Assembly (NCBI GenBank): GCA_031308135.1
Contig: JAHLJT010000631.1
Span: 5,185,371-5,249,370 of the forward strand
Direction of reading: 5' to 3'
Length of the DNA stretch: 64,000 nt
From: Acheta domesticus
Taxonomy: Eukaryota; Arthropoda; Insecta; Orthoptera; Gryllidae
Below are positions 1-13,099 of this stretch, in pieces; within the stretch, counting starts at the first letter, position 1, and every line of letters begins with the position of its first letter. The notes beneath the pieces are model-generated. The model was given only the letters and a program-made list of their open reading frames with translations. It did no database searches and was not told the origin of the DNA. A program made the position numbers and the translations under genes.

Positions 1-152
1 CAGACTGACAACCGGACGTTTTGAAAAAAAATACTTTCTCGGTATCAGGGGACCCCAAAACGTGTATTTCCACTAAAATCTCGAAATAGATTTTCCGCAC
101 CATTACATAACTTTTCTTATACTTATTACTCCGTATATACATGGAAAGTAAA
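1..152 (-). mobile_element. 5' end of a DINE/Helentron-like element, running off the window
   Basis: The stretch ends on the right with the family's 5' terminus read on the minus strand (TTTTACTTTCC, then the ACGGAGTAAT block), preceded by the 'cattacataacttt' block and a degenerate GACGG-rich microsatellite remnant at the window edge. The same layout is seen at 47,280-47,327, 47,690-47,756 and 63,540-63,628. The rest of the copy lies outside the window. Family assignment is by homology within this window; the rolling-circle class is inferred. Confidence 0.65.
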
Positions 153-249
153 AAGTAGTCTGTTCAACTATTTTCCTTGACTCAGCTCAGAATTCTTATA
201 AAATCTGACATCAAATAGGGTTTGTTTTGAAACTAAATTAAAAAATTAG

Positions 250-925
250 TATGTAGACAGTGCGGAGAAATGTTGGCATTGAATTCACCTCAGAGATTAT
301 TCTGGATCAGAGTAAACAAAGAATATTCAGCGCTGAAATTGAAAGTGACATCCCACAACCTAAAAACGTAATTTTGGTTACATTTGCTGATGACCCATGC
401 ATGATGGCTTCGCATTCGACGTAAAAAAGATACAGACTTCAAAATGCCTGCGATCAAATTCAGTCTCTGACGAGAAATTGGAAGATGAAAGTGAATAAGC
501 CAAAGTTTGTTCATATTAACTTCATGAATAATAGAACCGCAAACCGCCATCCTCCCTTGTTAAATGGTGTTAAAGTATCTTTTGAAAACATTGCCAAATA
601 CTTAGGTGTGTCATTAGGTGTTAAACTGTGGCGGGAGGTACATGTCAAAAAGAAAACATAATGAATTAATCTCAGACATAGGCAGTTGTTTTAGATATTG
701 GGTCGAACTTCTGAGCTGTCCATACAAAACAAAAATATTAATTTACAACCGGTTTTGTTCTACGGAATGCAGCTCTGGAGTTGTGCCAAAGAAATAATAC
801 ACAATTTTTACAGATCTTTCAAAATAAAGTACTGCGAAGCAAGGTAAATGCGCCTTGGTACATTAGAAATAGTGGCCTACATCGTAATCTTAGGATCCCT
901 TATGCCTCAAGTATAATCAGAAGAT
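250..925 (+). pseudogene. Degraded Jockey-type LINE reverse transcriptase
   Basis: The plus strand, read across several frameshifts and stops, shows the order typical of the second half of a Jockey RT. There is an FADD-like block (TFADDPCMMAS), a KWKxKVNxxKxVHI-like segment (NWKMKVNKPKFVHINF), LNGV...AKYLGV, a degraded KTKILIYNRF block, and the C-terminal QNKVLRSKVNAPWYIRNSG motif near 820-880. The FADD block has lost one residue of FADDT. No frame stays open for more than about 60 codons, so this is a dead copy. Nothing here looks like host coding sequence. Confidence 0.8.
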
Positions 926-1321
926 AAGCTAGCAAGCATGAAATGGAGTGTACGAACATGTCAATGTAGATGCCATTCAACTTTTGGATATCCAAAACCA
1001 TTAAGAAGAATAAAACAGACCAAGCTATTTGAACTAGTATGGCTGAGTAAAAAGTGTCTCATGACATTTTATCTAATTGAAATTAGGCCAATATTGAATG
1101 TATAAGTAAAAACTCCGTAGAATTTAACCTAGATTTAAGAATCACCGTATGTAATTCACCGATTCGTGACTAATTTCAATGTAGGACGCTTTGGCGCAAA
1201 TAAAAAGTTTTTAAATAAATATGATTTTTTAAGATTATAAGTTCATTTCACGCCATTGTTGAACCGTTTATGATTAAAGTTTCGTGATCATATACTTTCC
1301 CAGGGAGGTTTGGCAAAACCC

Positions 1322-1917
1322 AACTCTTATCTGCCTGCCCAGTCTGGAATAACACAGCAAATAGCAACATTGAAAAACTGCAGAAAATACAGAATAAATT
1401 TTTAAGAAAATGTGCAAAGGCTCCTTGGTTCATCTCAAACACACAAATTCAAAGAGAACTTCAAATTGAGCCCCTAATCGAGCATATAAGAAAGAACTGT
1501 GATAAATTTTTTACACTTCTTCCGTCCTCTCCTTGCTGTATAAAATTTACAATGGGAAAAACATTAAATAATCCCAAGAGAATACGCTCACGATACCCGA
1601 AGGACATGTATAAACCCCCATGAAAAATAAGTATCCTCAATAATATTGTATGTTTAAAATAAATTTTCTTTTCAATGTTTATAGAAGTATTTAGAATTAA
1701 GAATGATTAACACTAAAAATTTGAGTATTGTATGTAAATTGATTACATGTGTTAGAAATATAATCATGAAAACTTGTAAAATAGCTAGTAGTAAAATACA
1801 ATAATAAGAGGTTGTTTGCCCAAAATGTTATGTATGTAATGTTATGTAAAATTTAAAACCCCCGAAAGGCAAAACTGCCGAACAGGAAGAAAATAAATTT
1901 AAAAAAAACTCTTATCT
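1322..1917 (+). mobile_element. Young 5'-truncated Jockey LINE insertion with 11-bp TSD
   Basis: An 11-bp direct repeat (AACTCTTATCT) lies at 1,322-1,332 and 1,907-1,917. Between the copies sit the last 96 codons of a Jockey RT ORF, a 3' UTR of about 280 bp and a short A-rich tail ending in an A run at about 1,901-1,908. Truncation inside the RT with a TSD and an A tail is the standard product of target-primed reverse transcription. Confidence 0.85.
1333..1623 (+). pseudogene. Jockey RT C-terminal fragment, frame intact
   Basis: Reading from 1,333 in frame to TGA at 1,621-1,623 gives 96 residues with no interruption. It begins within the ACPVWNNTANSN motif and continues through KLQKIQNKFLRKCAKAPWF and a basic C-terminus. 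These match the conserved end of Jockey-family polymerases (the PVW, QNKxLR and APWF blocks). There is no start codon, because the insertion joint lies immediately upstream, so it cannot be expressed as a polymerase. The undamaged frame implies a more recent insertion than the Jockey remnant at 250-925. Confidence 0.85.
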
Positions 1918-2899
1918 CTTTCCAGGGTCAAGACAAAGCGAGAGCAGGTCGGCCGCCTCTTTGGCAGAACAGCCGCCAGAGTGAGCCTCTAATCTCAGAA
2001 TCACTAATGCTCCGGGATAATAAGGAAACGCTCGCGACTCGCAAGAGACGACTAGTGTGAAGCAGATATAGGGCCATAAACTTTGAGAATTTTTCCTTCC
2101 AGTGTGTCGTATGAGACAAGGGTGATTATGAAATAAAGCTTACGCAGCTCGGGAGGTTCCTCGAAATTCTGGCTTCTCGCTTCTTCCTCGGATTATCTAC
2201 GAGGTTCCCTTTTAGTTTTGTTTTGGGCTTAGAAACTTACGTTTCTCGGAAGGGAATGTAACGTTTTCTCATTTCTATGTCCTCGTCTCTAATCAGCACA
2301 ATTCAAATCATCAAGGTTCATTTGTTAGCCCCGAAACGCGGGAATTGTTTCAGAAAATGTACTAATTGCTAATCATTTCTCAAAACTCACTAGGAATAGT
2401 CGCCGTTCATTGATGAGTTAACCAAAGCAACCCATTTAAAGCACACAAGACATTTCAGGCAAAATTTTGAAGGGCTGTATTAAAGGAGCACATTCGTATT
2501 GCTGTTGGAATGTGAAAAACGTGAACATTTACAGAAAAAGCAATTTTATTGATTTCAAAAATTAAGTTTTCTATTACAAATGAAGGTTATATCCGTGCGA
2601 ACCAATTATAGAACAATCAAAATACCCTCACACACACGTCCATAATCACTTTCTGTTCCTCTCGCCATTGTTCTTTCTGTTCCTCGATGACTCTTCCTTG
2701 TCAGATACTGTAAACGGCTGCTCACTTTCTTTCAGCATCTCAACGTCGAATATTCCGCTAGTGTAGTAGGAAAACTCGCCGCCGTCACCGTCCGGAAAGC
2801 ATGAAAACTAATTTACGAACTGATTAGCAGATAGTAGCAAGTAGTGACAAAGCAGATAGTATATCAAGAATCAAAGTGATACTGAGCCAATGAGATTAT
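1918..2899. other. Unassigned stretch
   Basis: I see no repeat end, motif or convincing reading frame here. The first 300 bases are moderately GC-rich and the rest is AT-rich with homopolymer runs. Confidence 0.3.
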
Positions 2900-3460
2900 T
2901 CGATTGATTAATTCGTGTTTCCGAGCGCGTCAACTGCTCAGGTCATTAGTCCCGTAAGTGCAGTGTGGGTTTTCCCCGGGAGGTGGCGATGATCTTTTCC
3001 CCGCTGGATGGCGAGATCTGGCGCCGACCTACCGTCGACTAGCAGGGTTTCCCCTCAACCAGGTATCTCCCGCCAGCGGGGCACCGCCCCAGCCGCGACA
3101 AGTTGTAAGCTCCCGACCGGTCTCCCGGCATGTGTGGTAGTGCAGTGCATGTTAGTGTAAGTGTGAGTGTAAGAGGGAGAGGATAGGACAAGGATGAGGA
3201 AGGAAAGATCGCGCGCGGTCCGTGGCTCGTTTGTTAGGGTACTGCTCCGTCATTCGCCTGGTGTTGATCGGAGAAACCACGGAAAACTACCGATCAGAGC
3301 AGCCGGCCGCTAGAATTCTCCTCCAGACAGCGACTGAATTCGACCTAGCTGACAAGCTAGAGTTAAAAATCCTGCCGCCGTGAGGACTGGAGTCCTAGGA
3401 GCTCCCGGTCAGAGGGACTGCAGTGACATCAGGTTGATGCACTGAGCCATCTCTCCCGGT
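2900..3460 (-). repeat. Long tRNA-derived SINE, copy 1
   Basis: This copy reads 5' to 3' on the minus strand. The right end is the head: on the minus strand it has an A-box-like GGCTCAGTGCATCA and, about 50 bases on, a B-box-like GGACTCCAGTCC, the spacing of a pol III internal promoter. The body has conserved blocks (gaaaactaccgatcagagcagc, the CACGTC-type 'gccgacctac' block, the gcggggcaccgcccc block). The left end is an AATC-rich tail (ttgattaatt on the plus strand). Four further copies occur in the window. The length of about 560 bp is long for a SINE. The tRNA origin is inferred from the boxes. Confidence 0.7.
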
Positions 3461-3836
3461 AAGATTATTCGAAATATCTTGGTAGTACTTCCGTATTTCG
3501 AGCGTGCAATAAATGCAAGTTTTTTTCACACTGATATTAAAAGAGTTGCAGTTGAATCTGCGATTGAGCCAATTCTCAGAAAAAGAAGAGCGTTATTTGC
3601 GCAAAAAAAAGGCTGGAAAGTGGATTATTGGAGGCCCCTTAACACGTTTCCCGAGTAGGCGACGAAACAGGGTCCGGAACTTCAAGCAAGTGATGTAATA
3701 CATTCCGGCCTCCAGGCGTCTCACGTGACATTAAGCGGGTGTCCCACCAACTATGGGCCACCTCCATAACTTCTAAGCGATTCTTGATATCGAAATGCAG
3801 TTTCGTTCATCAGTGCGTAATCATGGGTAAGCAATA
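3461..3836. other. Unassigned spacer between two SINE copies
   Basis: This spacer of about 375 bp separates two same-orientation SINE copies. I see no motif or gene in it. Confidence 0.3.
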
Positions 3837-4358
3837 TTGATTGACTAGGCGCGTCAACTGCTAGTACTTTAAATTCAGTGCACGTTTTATCGCGGGATGT
3901 GGCGGTGATTTCTCCCCCCCGCTATTTGACGAAATACGGCACCAACCTACACGTCAGCTAGCGGGGTTTTCCCAACCAGATATCGCCCACCAGCTAAAAA
4001 CTTCCGCAGCCGGGACGCACTGTGAGCTTCCGAGTGATCTCCTGACATGGTAGTGTAGTGCATGTAAGTGCCAGTGTGTGTAAGTAAGGAGTGAGGATAG
4101 GACAAGGAAGAGGAAGAAAAGATCGCGCGTGGTCCGTGACCCATTTGTTAAGGTGCTGCTCGGGCATTCGCCTGATTTTGAAAGGAAAAAAACACGGAAA
4201 ACTACCTATCAGAGCAGCAGGCCACTAGATGTCTTCTCCAGTCAGCCGTTGAATTCAACTTAACTAGATAGCTAGTGTCGAAAATTCTGCCATAGTCGGA
4301 GCCTTAGGACCTTCCAGTCACAGGCACTGCAGTGATATCAATTGATGCCCTGATCCGT
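3837..4358 (-). repeat. Long tRNA-derived SINE, copy 2
   Basis: It has the same block order and orientation as the copy at 2,900-3,460: tail at the left (ttgattgac), then gcgtcaactgctag, the accaacctacacgtcagc block, 'ggataggacaaggaagagg', 'cacggaaaactacctatcagagcagc' and the head at the right. It is clearly diverged, with many substitutions and small indels, so it is an older or independent insertion. Confidence 0.7.
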
Positions 4359-7189
4359 ACACGACGGTGGCTACTAGAGTAATTCGCTGTAGAGATTTTT
4401 TTGTTATATTTTTAGTTTTAGAGAAACTTAAATTTTTATTTCTTAAGTTGAACCATTGAAAAACGAGAGAATGCAATGATGTACAATGTTTTGATAATAA
4501 TTTCAGTATAAAATGGTACTTTTTATGAAATTTTACATTAAACGGACAATATTTCCTTTAGTAGCACTTGCAACACTGTCTTTGGAGAAGGTGACCTTCT
4601 CGGCACCGAGAGGGGAGACTGAGATGGGTGGTAGTAAGTAGGGAACGGAATTTATTGTAATTGAAAAAGCGAAATAAGTACATATATGGATTTACGTTTC
4701 CCAAAATATGTAAGAAAAATAGAAAGTATGTAAAATAAAAATTAATTTTAGTGTTTAAAATTGCTCTTTTAAAGCAGTTTCCTGGCACAGAACGTCGCCG
4801 ATCAGTTCTCAACATGGATTCGGATCGACTGAAGACAGTTATACCCCTAGAGAAATAATTACTCTAGTCTTCACCACAGAGTTTTATTCGATATATAAAA
4901 TACATTCGTTGAATTTACAATGTTGTTTGTGAGGTCCCGATGTTGAACTGAAAAGGAGTACTGTGTAGCCAGTGATCGATCCTGGAGACGGGTTAAGGGA
5001 GCGACCCCATCCAACAATGCGATAAGATAATATCTGTAAAAAATATTTCTTAGTTCTCGATCGAGTTGAGATTAATTAAAAAGTTCTCCCTGATTGAAAT
5101 GGAACGAACGATCTCCATCTGATAAGCATAAAAATCTTGTTTCTTTCACACTAGCTGAGTTATCGTCCAGGAAAACTCAATAAACACTCTAAAAATACAG
5201 TATCCTGAAAAACGTAACTGGAAAAATTACAAAGATATTTGGGGAATTGGATTAAAACTCCTTGGTCATTATTTAACAAACAGATTTAGGATTCAATTAT
5301 TACAATAATGATAGTTAATAATTATTTATTTAGTTAACAAATTCACATTATGGGACATTTCGAGAATGAATTTATTCCAATTATCAGGCTGGAACAACAC
5401 ATTTCACTTCAATAATGTACATAATGTTTAATAATGACAAATACATTGGACGCTACCCAACACAAAAAGACCCACAATTAACCATATAATTAAATTATAT
5501 TTTAATTCAAACGTCTGTGAATAAAATCATTTTTTAAATAACATGTATAAATAATTAAATTATTTTAAACAATAATTAATGATATAATTATTAAAATAAT
5601 TATTTATTACATTTATTATTAATAATTGACTTATTTTTATTCTTTATATTAATCATATGTTAATTAGTATGTATTTAATAATAATTGTATAATAAATTAT
5701 TAAATTTGATTTTATTTGCAGATGTTTGAATTAAATTTTACTTTAAGTTTAGTTTCGGGTCGTCAATAATTTTCTTTTAACTGCCGATATTTTGTTCACC
5801 TCACAATTTCAAGAATGTGCATTCTATTACAAAACTAAGGAAATAATATGTGTATTAATTTTGTATATAGCATAATTTGTTGTAGAAGTGATGGATACGG
5901 AGATTTATGCAAAGATTTAGGAAAACCACCCCTAATCAGGTCCGCAACCACGGCTCATAACCCCAACCTCCAGGTGTTTTAGTATGATTTACTGTAGGTA
6001 CCAACTAATAATCATAACAAATTTCAAAACTCCGATATTTATTTCACTTGATTTGCTTAATTTGACTGTGCTATTAGGAAGTTTACCAGAGAAAGCTTTC
6101 TGTGTGTTAATAGCTTTCGAGCCGTAAGAGACCTTTCTTAATTTATTCTACACTATTGCTTTTTACAACAAATAAGATTCAATGAAAGTAAGCAAACAAC
6201 TCGCCATTCAAGATATTCCTGTCCCTTCGCAAAAAAGATTATACAAGGCAATACTTAAAAAGAAAATAAACACGAAATAAAATAAAATGGATACATAATT
6301 CAAACTCAGTTGTTAATACGGAATATGAACCAATCATACTTGCATAACCAATAACCGTTCTTCTTGCGCTTTGCAGTTAACTTCTCTGCCACAGCTTGCG
6401 CGTGTACACTCCTTTCTGAATTTGGAGGAGAAATGCAAGCGGAGACAGGGAAGTTGTCCGTACTCGCAGGAGCGTCGGTCTTTCCAGGCGGCAAACTAGC
6501 TCGTCGGGACGCAGTCCGGCATGCCAGATTTTAAAGTGAGAACAAGCTGATACGTAATTGGGGGTCACTGGCGGCCTGCATCAGCAAAAATGCTGCTGAA
6601 GAAAACCACACAAAACGGTGGTATGCACGAACTGGTGGTATCCTCAAGAACAACAAATAAAATACTCTCGAATAACATTGCAATTAAATATTGTAACAGA
6701 AATGGACTTCACAAATACTGCAATAACAGTGTGTGGTATATTAATACAGTGACAACAGTTCTTTACATAGCAAGGATATAAAATCAAAGTTATTGTTCCT
6801 AACAGGACAGGTAAAATAGTAAATGTTTAATGGCGTGTCGCCTCTTCCGTGGAGCCTTTCTGTCGCGTGACATCAGCCGTGTAATAATCAGTGATGCACT
6901 GAGAATGAGAATTGAGTCGTTACGTTCAGTATGAGAATAGGTGGAATAAAATGGCGAGATATTTGCATTTTATGTCAAATTCGAAACTTTCATTGTTTTT
7001 AGATCTTCCGTGAGTTCCGGGTCATCTCATTAAACCATAGACTCTTCTCAAAAGGCCGGAGTCTGCGTAGTTTTCTTTCAATTTCTGCGTGCCTTAGAAA
7101 TTAGTAATATTAAAAAAATCGGATCATTTTTCTCAACTTTTAAGTGACAAATTTCAGTGTTGGTAATATTCCAAAAGGCGATGTTCGAA
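4359..7189. other. Unassigned, with an AT-rich core
   Basis: No coding or repeat identity is seen. Bases 5,260-5,760 are extremely AT-rich, with recurring aataattatt/aattatt words, and could act as a matrix-attachment-like or simply low-complexity tract. Bases 6,400-6,590 are locally GC-richer without a recognised motif. Bases 6,880-6,930 share a short diverged block ('actgagaatgag...cagtatgagaat') with 41,400-41,450, so an unnamed interspersed repeat is present. Confidence 0.35.
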
Positions 7190-7250
7190 GCACTGACCTC
7201 CCAGCGAGCTCTTCCTTCCAAGTGTAACCTCCCAGCGAGCTCTTCCTGAG
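7190..7250. repeat. Two-copy 31-bp tandem duplication
   Basis: The block cctcccagcgagctcttcct occurs twice at a spacing of about 31 bases. It lies at the edge of a GC-richer patch (about 7,400-7,680). Confidence 0.7.
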
Positions 7251-8604
7251 TATAACCAAACAGGGACGTGGTCGAGCCATCCCTTCGAGAAAGCACGTTG
7301 TGTTTGAATTGCAATTGGGCTGTACCCTTTGAAGAGGGAGCCGAAAGTCTTAGGAAATGTTGATCACAGGATACGTTCGTTTTACAATTATGCAGCCGAG
7401 TCAGAAACGCCCTTGGGGAATGCCAGCTTCGTGAGATTCCGGATCGCGCCCTTGCCCCCGTCGACTCTTTGACAGGCGGCGGGGGGGGGGAAGGGAGGGG
7501 ATATTGACGCAGAGGAGGCGAGCAACGCCCGGCGCCCGGAGGCGCACCGCTCCCCGGCCACGTCGAATTCCGGATGGAGAAAGCGACGACCAAAACTAAG
7601 CGACCTCACTCCCACAAGAGGATATCAACACAAAACACCGCGAGCTCGCACTACCTCGAAGACCCCGGTACATTTTCCCTATTGTGGAAATACCTAGACC
7701 TACGCACCGCTGCTACTGGAAAATTCCCCCTTCTATTTTGGTCCAAAGGACAACCGCGACAGAATCACTGAGGAACGTGGAGGACTGCCGGGACAGCACC
7801 GGCGACATGAGATGAGAAACTGGGTTAAAAATGTTGACAGGAAAAGATTGTAAAATAATGGCCCAATGGTAGGGGCTAAAATGAACGATATTAGATATTA
7901 ATTTCATTGTAGTCTTTGAACCCAAAATACTTCTCATAGAGCAGATCAATGAAAGAGTTTACAAAGAAAAGTTTTTCATGCATTATCAATTACGTAACTA
8001 TTCTGCAACAAATCTGCAATGATGCTTCACAGTGGTAACACTTGCTTTGCTTATTGTAACTACTACAGTATTTTATCTTAATGAAATGAAATGGAATCTT
8101 CCTTCACACCTGTATTGGATCATGAATAACTTGTTGTACAGTCGCTCCAAACTTGCATTTTACTAACTTATATTGGGTAATATCAATCTCTATTTGCTTT
8201 TGAAAAGTCAGGATTGATGACTGCAGGAAATTAACATACAAAACCTTTGAATTATATACACTTCATCCACATAGGTCATTTTCGTCGTTTTAACTTCTTG
8301 AATGTGTTCAACGTTTCGGAGATCTCTTCACCTCTCATTAGGTACTACAAAATCAACGTACACGGAGCTAGTCAATAAAAACGTCCATCTCAAAAATTCA
8401 GTAAACGGTTCAAAATATTGAAGAGGAATTTTCACCAAAAGATTCAGGGAATAAGGGCTCATCAGTTGTAATTACTAGATTTTTGATATCATTTCTTATT
8501 TAAAAGAGAATAATTAACGTTGTTGTTCTTTTAAATAATTTTACACAAATAGATCTCGAGAAGACAAATTCATGAATGCCACATATGTTGGTAATTGCTG
8601 AATA

Positions 8605-9260
8605 ATGATCAGCACAAAAAGTATGAAATCCGACATTTTACGAAAAGCCAAAACTCGGAAGTCCGAGGCGCGGCGCCGCAAAGCTCAGCAGCGGTCTCCC
8701 GTCCTCAAGACGCAAAGCACTGCAGGGACCTCGCCGACCACATCAGACGGATTTCCCTTTCAAGAGACGTCCTTCATACGTCACAATCAATTGAGGTACC
8801 AAGTTCCTATTTCGTCCAAAAGAATCAATCGAAGTGACAAAAACATCACTGGTATGAACTCATTAGCAGCACTGTTCATCACGCAGATTGTAACATCTTC
8901 GATTTTTAAAAGGGGCATAATATATTTTATATCATGAGTGGTAGTGAAAGTCTTGTGAAATTTAAAAGAGTCAATCGCAATAACACGAATATCACCGGTA
9001 TATTCTCATTAGCACCATTGTTCACCCAGCAAAACATCTTTGATTTTAAAAGGGGTATACTTTTTTTAACGGCTTCGGTAGATAGGTTTGCGAAAGGCAG
9101 CAAAAAATACAAAAATAAGTTTCTGTATTCCACTATGAAAATCGCGCTATTCCCGGGGGAAGGGCGTATCCAACTGAGTTGCAACTTCCGTAATATAGAT
9201 ATTGACACTATTTTTATGCAACTATTATTTACTTGTGAATTTGCCTTAAACCATCAATAA
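8605..9260 (+). other. Tandemly duplicated ORF-like segment of unknown origin
   Basis: Two open frames abut: 8,605-8,937 (110 codons) and 8,934-9,260 (108 codons), overlapping by the ATGA at 8,934-8,937. A block of about 110 bp starting at 8,818 recurs at 8,964, an offset of 146 bp. In both copies it is read in the same phase: KRINRSDKNITG...FKRGI versus KRVNRNNTNITG...FKRGI, with similar length between the shared ends. The first ORF begins with a basic stretch rich in K/R. I do not recognise a family and see no splice or promoter evidence. It may be a decayed mobile-element gene or a chance open duplication. Confidence 0.35.
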
Positions 9261-12200
9261 AACGAAATAACTTTTACTGAAATTACGTAGTTGACAGAAA
9301 TTTACGACATGTTTATGCTAAGTGTCTGCGTCAACTGTTCCCCAAAACGATGCGCCGCAGATCCATTACTTTCTACTCGGCACTCTCTTCTATGTATACG
9401 ACTGACTTCTTTCGCGATTTCTAGACTGCCTCATTTTATGTACTGCGGAGTTGGTGGTCGTTTTGAGGTCATGAGCGAGATATAATTTATTCATTTCATA
9501 ATTTCAATGCTGATGTTCGCATTATTCAAGTCAATCTGTACTAAATGAATATAAACACAATGAAGGCATCCACCATGTTTAAATAAGGTCTTGAGCTAAG
9601 GTGGAAGAGGGGGTAGATTAATGATGAGAGCAGAGTAGGGAGGAAAGCCCGCGTGGAAACAAATGATAACACGGAGAATTTGGAAATTGGAAGAAAATTA
9701 TCAGATATTATCGTAGAAGGTAACATCAAGAGTGCTTGGGAAACTGTCGATAATCCCCGAGTCGCGACGGGAGGAGGGGATTTATCTGGGAATTTCCAAA
9801 GCCCGAGTGGTATTTAATAGGACTAATCTACGAATGAAATTATGTCCAACAGAGTTCCAAAATGCGCCAAACATTGAAAATAACTGAAAGCATGTTAAAG
9901 AGGTTTTGTTATGGTATGTACGCGGTTTATCACACAACGGTCGATATACGCCCTTTTCAGATAGAGGAGTCGCAGCTTATCATTGGCTAGTGGGGAGGAG
10001 CGGTAAGAAAAATCGGAAAGAAAAAGCGATACAATTTTTGAGAAACATCTTCCTAACTGGGGCATTTTTTATGTATAATTAAACACTATTGCTTTTAATT
10101 TCACGAGTGGAATCGTCTTTGTAATTTTTAACGTATATTTATCATAGGTATGAGTAAACGGATTTCATTCTACAATCGCATCCAGAGTTGTTCTAGTTTT
10201 AATATTGAACGTCTCAATAATTTATCTATTACACCTTCTTGGTTAAGATCCTAATATTTCGAAAGTATCAAAATCCATTTGGTGGCTACGACTAATCCGA
10301 AGCTGTGAACTACATGTTGGCAACAAACACACATTAGTTTATACACTTTGATGTTATATTATCCTCTATATAAACTTCTTTTATTGTCTAGCGTAAGTTA
10401 AATTGAATATTTAACAATTAATTGCATAAACAGTAATTTTCACTTATCAGTTCTTTCACATTCCTGAAAAAAAATTGTTAATATTTCGAAAAGACCGTGC
10501 CTTACCATGAAAATCAAACAAAATAAATATAATTAGTTCCGTAGTGAACAGTACGTAGCTGGCTACCGTCCCTTTCACGCTAATAGCTCATTTGTAAAGT
10601 TCCGAGATAAGGATGATGAACTGGAAAATTTCTGGTTAAATTTATACACAACATATCGTTTGACAGTTGATATAATCTTCCAATAATTAGAAAACAATAA
10701 AGATCGTCAGTTATATCTATGGCTTACAGAAGGAAACATTTCTTTGTTAAAAATATTATGATGATCAATCATCAAGATATTAAATAGATGAATCATTATG
10801 AAAAAAATATAAAACAAGGTAATCTTTCAGGTATTAATCCAGCTTAGAGATAATTATTATATCTGAATAGCGAAAATAATTTACATTACCTTAATATGAC
10901 CACTTGTGCACTTAAAATTAAAACCTTACATACCGGTAGTAGACATCTTTGCTAACGCTAAATATTAAAATACCAATCATGGTCTCCTTGAGAGAACCTT
11001 CAATTACAAACAAAAAATTAAAATATCAATATGCATCATTTAAAATGCATGAAAAGTTAACAAACATGGCGTAGATGTTACCTCTACTAAGACTTAGCTC
11101 AAAATGTAAAAATAAGAATTAACACGGGGGAGCTCCTCACTCCACCACGCTCTCCATCCGAGTGAACGAGATATCAAAAGTTTTATCCCGGGAAAGCTTG
11201 TACTAGCGGCTAGCCACTTCCCGCTGAATAGGGGTTCTCATGCCGAGTTTCACGGAATAATATTTTTCCTTTAAACAAATATATTAACACCATTGTTTTA
11301 ATGATTAGAATTAAAGAAATGGAGTGCTCCTAACATAAACTTCCATAAAATGTAATTATTTAAAAAATAAATGTTGATTTTAATCATAAATTTTAAAGTT
11401 CGTCAACCATTCGTGCTGAAATGGTCTATAGATAGCATTCTTCACTAAAACATACGAATACAAATGGATATTAAAAACAAATAAATTATAGGAATACAAT
11501 GTACCAAAACAAACAAAATAACTTTAGCAGCACCTTGTCAATATCATCCTCTTTTAATGCGTTTAAAGCGCAACAATCTTAAAATGAGTATTAAATGACG
11601 CTATTCCCAAATGATAAACTACCATTCTTTAAATTGTTTTCTTGAATTTTCTCTTTATATGGAAACTGAAAACCTGTGTGTAAACAAGAAACAAGGAAAA
11701 CCTATGTGGAAGATATTCTTATTTATATGAAACCCGTTCATATGAGCAATATAAAAATAAAAATTTGAAACAAGAAACTTTGAGAGGTATTTTGAAAGTA
11801 TTGAATTAATTCATTATTGTTCTTAATTTGTATTTATTATTTATGAATGAATTTATTAATTGTGGATTCTACTATGAATTACTTGATCATTCACCATTTA
11901 TTCATAATTCTACCAACAAATATAGAGGGTAGACACTAGGAGCTCAAGAAAATTTGCAGATTGTACTTCTCCCCTACATGCCACATAAGTTCCTGTTTTT
12001 TACATTAAATAACGGTTTGTATGCGATGCAGTAGTGTATGTCGCTTTAGGTAATTCGAACGCGTTAAAAAATAGTTAACGATTATGGTAACAAAATAAGA
12101 ATTTCACGGATTAAAATTACGCAAGAGAATTAAATAACACAAGAAATGGGTCTCGCAGCTGACCTCATAGCTAACTACTGCCACTACTCTCGGCTTGTGT

Positions 12201-12780
12201 CACATAAACGCATTTCTAGACATCGCAGAACCTATTTCTAGTGTGTGGACGCAGCCTCGCCGGCCTCTTTCCTCATTTCTTGTCGCATTTTTCTCGCAAC
12301 GCATTCCTCGGTGTAGTGTGTTGCGGGCCTTACTCTCGTCTAGCTTCTAAAAGAAAGGGATATTAAGTACAGGAATGGCGTGAGTAAATTGCTTGACTTC
12401 GAATTGCAAATGGTTCTGAATTTGGTTTCCAACAGTATTATTCTAGTCCTAAAATTAATAGAGTTATTTATCATATCTGTCGGCACCCCAGTAATTAACC
12501 ATTTAAAACAGTAAAACAACACTGCGGTGACTTTGTGATATAACTGTGGGTATTTCTTTGTTACTGCCGATTATTGGCAAATCTGTATTGATCTTTTGAC
12601 CCCTTTTTAAAAAAAGTATCCATTGGTTTCCTCACTACCCAAAATCAAATTAGCCACAATAGAGAAGGTAGAGTGAGACGCAGGTGAAAAGAGGTGCCCG
12701 AGAAAACCTCCCCGAGCCCGCTTTGTCACCATGAATCAAAATAATACAATCGTCAGCAGTTCGTTTCATTGACCGAAAAA
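9261..12780. other. Unassigned AT-rich stretch
   Basis: These 3.5 kb contain no recognised repeat end, coding domain or RNA gene. A GC-richer patch at 11,125-11,260 and another at 12,140-12,340 stand out slightly, but I cannot assign them. Confidence 0.3.
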
Positions 12781-12785
12781 GTACT

Positions 12786-12945
12786 GAATACCGGTGAAAA
12801 TACCGGTGAAATGCCGGTATTTTTTCATACCTCTATCACAAAAGCCCTTATTCTTTTATACCGGTAAAATACCTTTATAAGACGTCTATAGTGGTAATCC
12901 ATGGTCTATACGTGTGGTCCACATAGGTTATACCGGTATTTTCAA
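12786..12945. repeat. Degenerate ATACCGGT-rich element, related to the TIR element at 17,095
   Basis: Repeated ATACCGGTA words and a CTGAATACCGGT block resemble the interior and the terminus of the element at 17,095-17,321. No intact terminal inverted repeat or TSD remains. Confidence 0.4.
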
Positions 12946-13099
12946 CAATGGAAAATAATATCTCTCATACATTTACTCAGTAACTTCCTTTCATTAATCT
13001 TTCTGCGAAATTATTTTTTAAAAAATAAAAATTAATGTTTGCACACCCACATTCGCGTACACGCACGCACACGTGTCTACTCACCCCCCCCCAATAAGG

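Noticed and set aside
290..550. 86-codon minus-strand ORF
   Set aside because: It is antisense to the plus-strand Jockey RT remnant; the plus strand carries the recognisable motifs.
7078..7615. 171-codon minus-strand ORF and overlapping frames in a GC-rich patch
   Set aside because: The translation is low-complexity (P/G/S-rich from a G/C run) and matches no family; two frames are open at once, which points to base composition.
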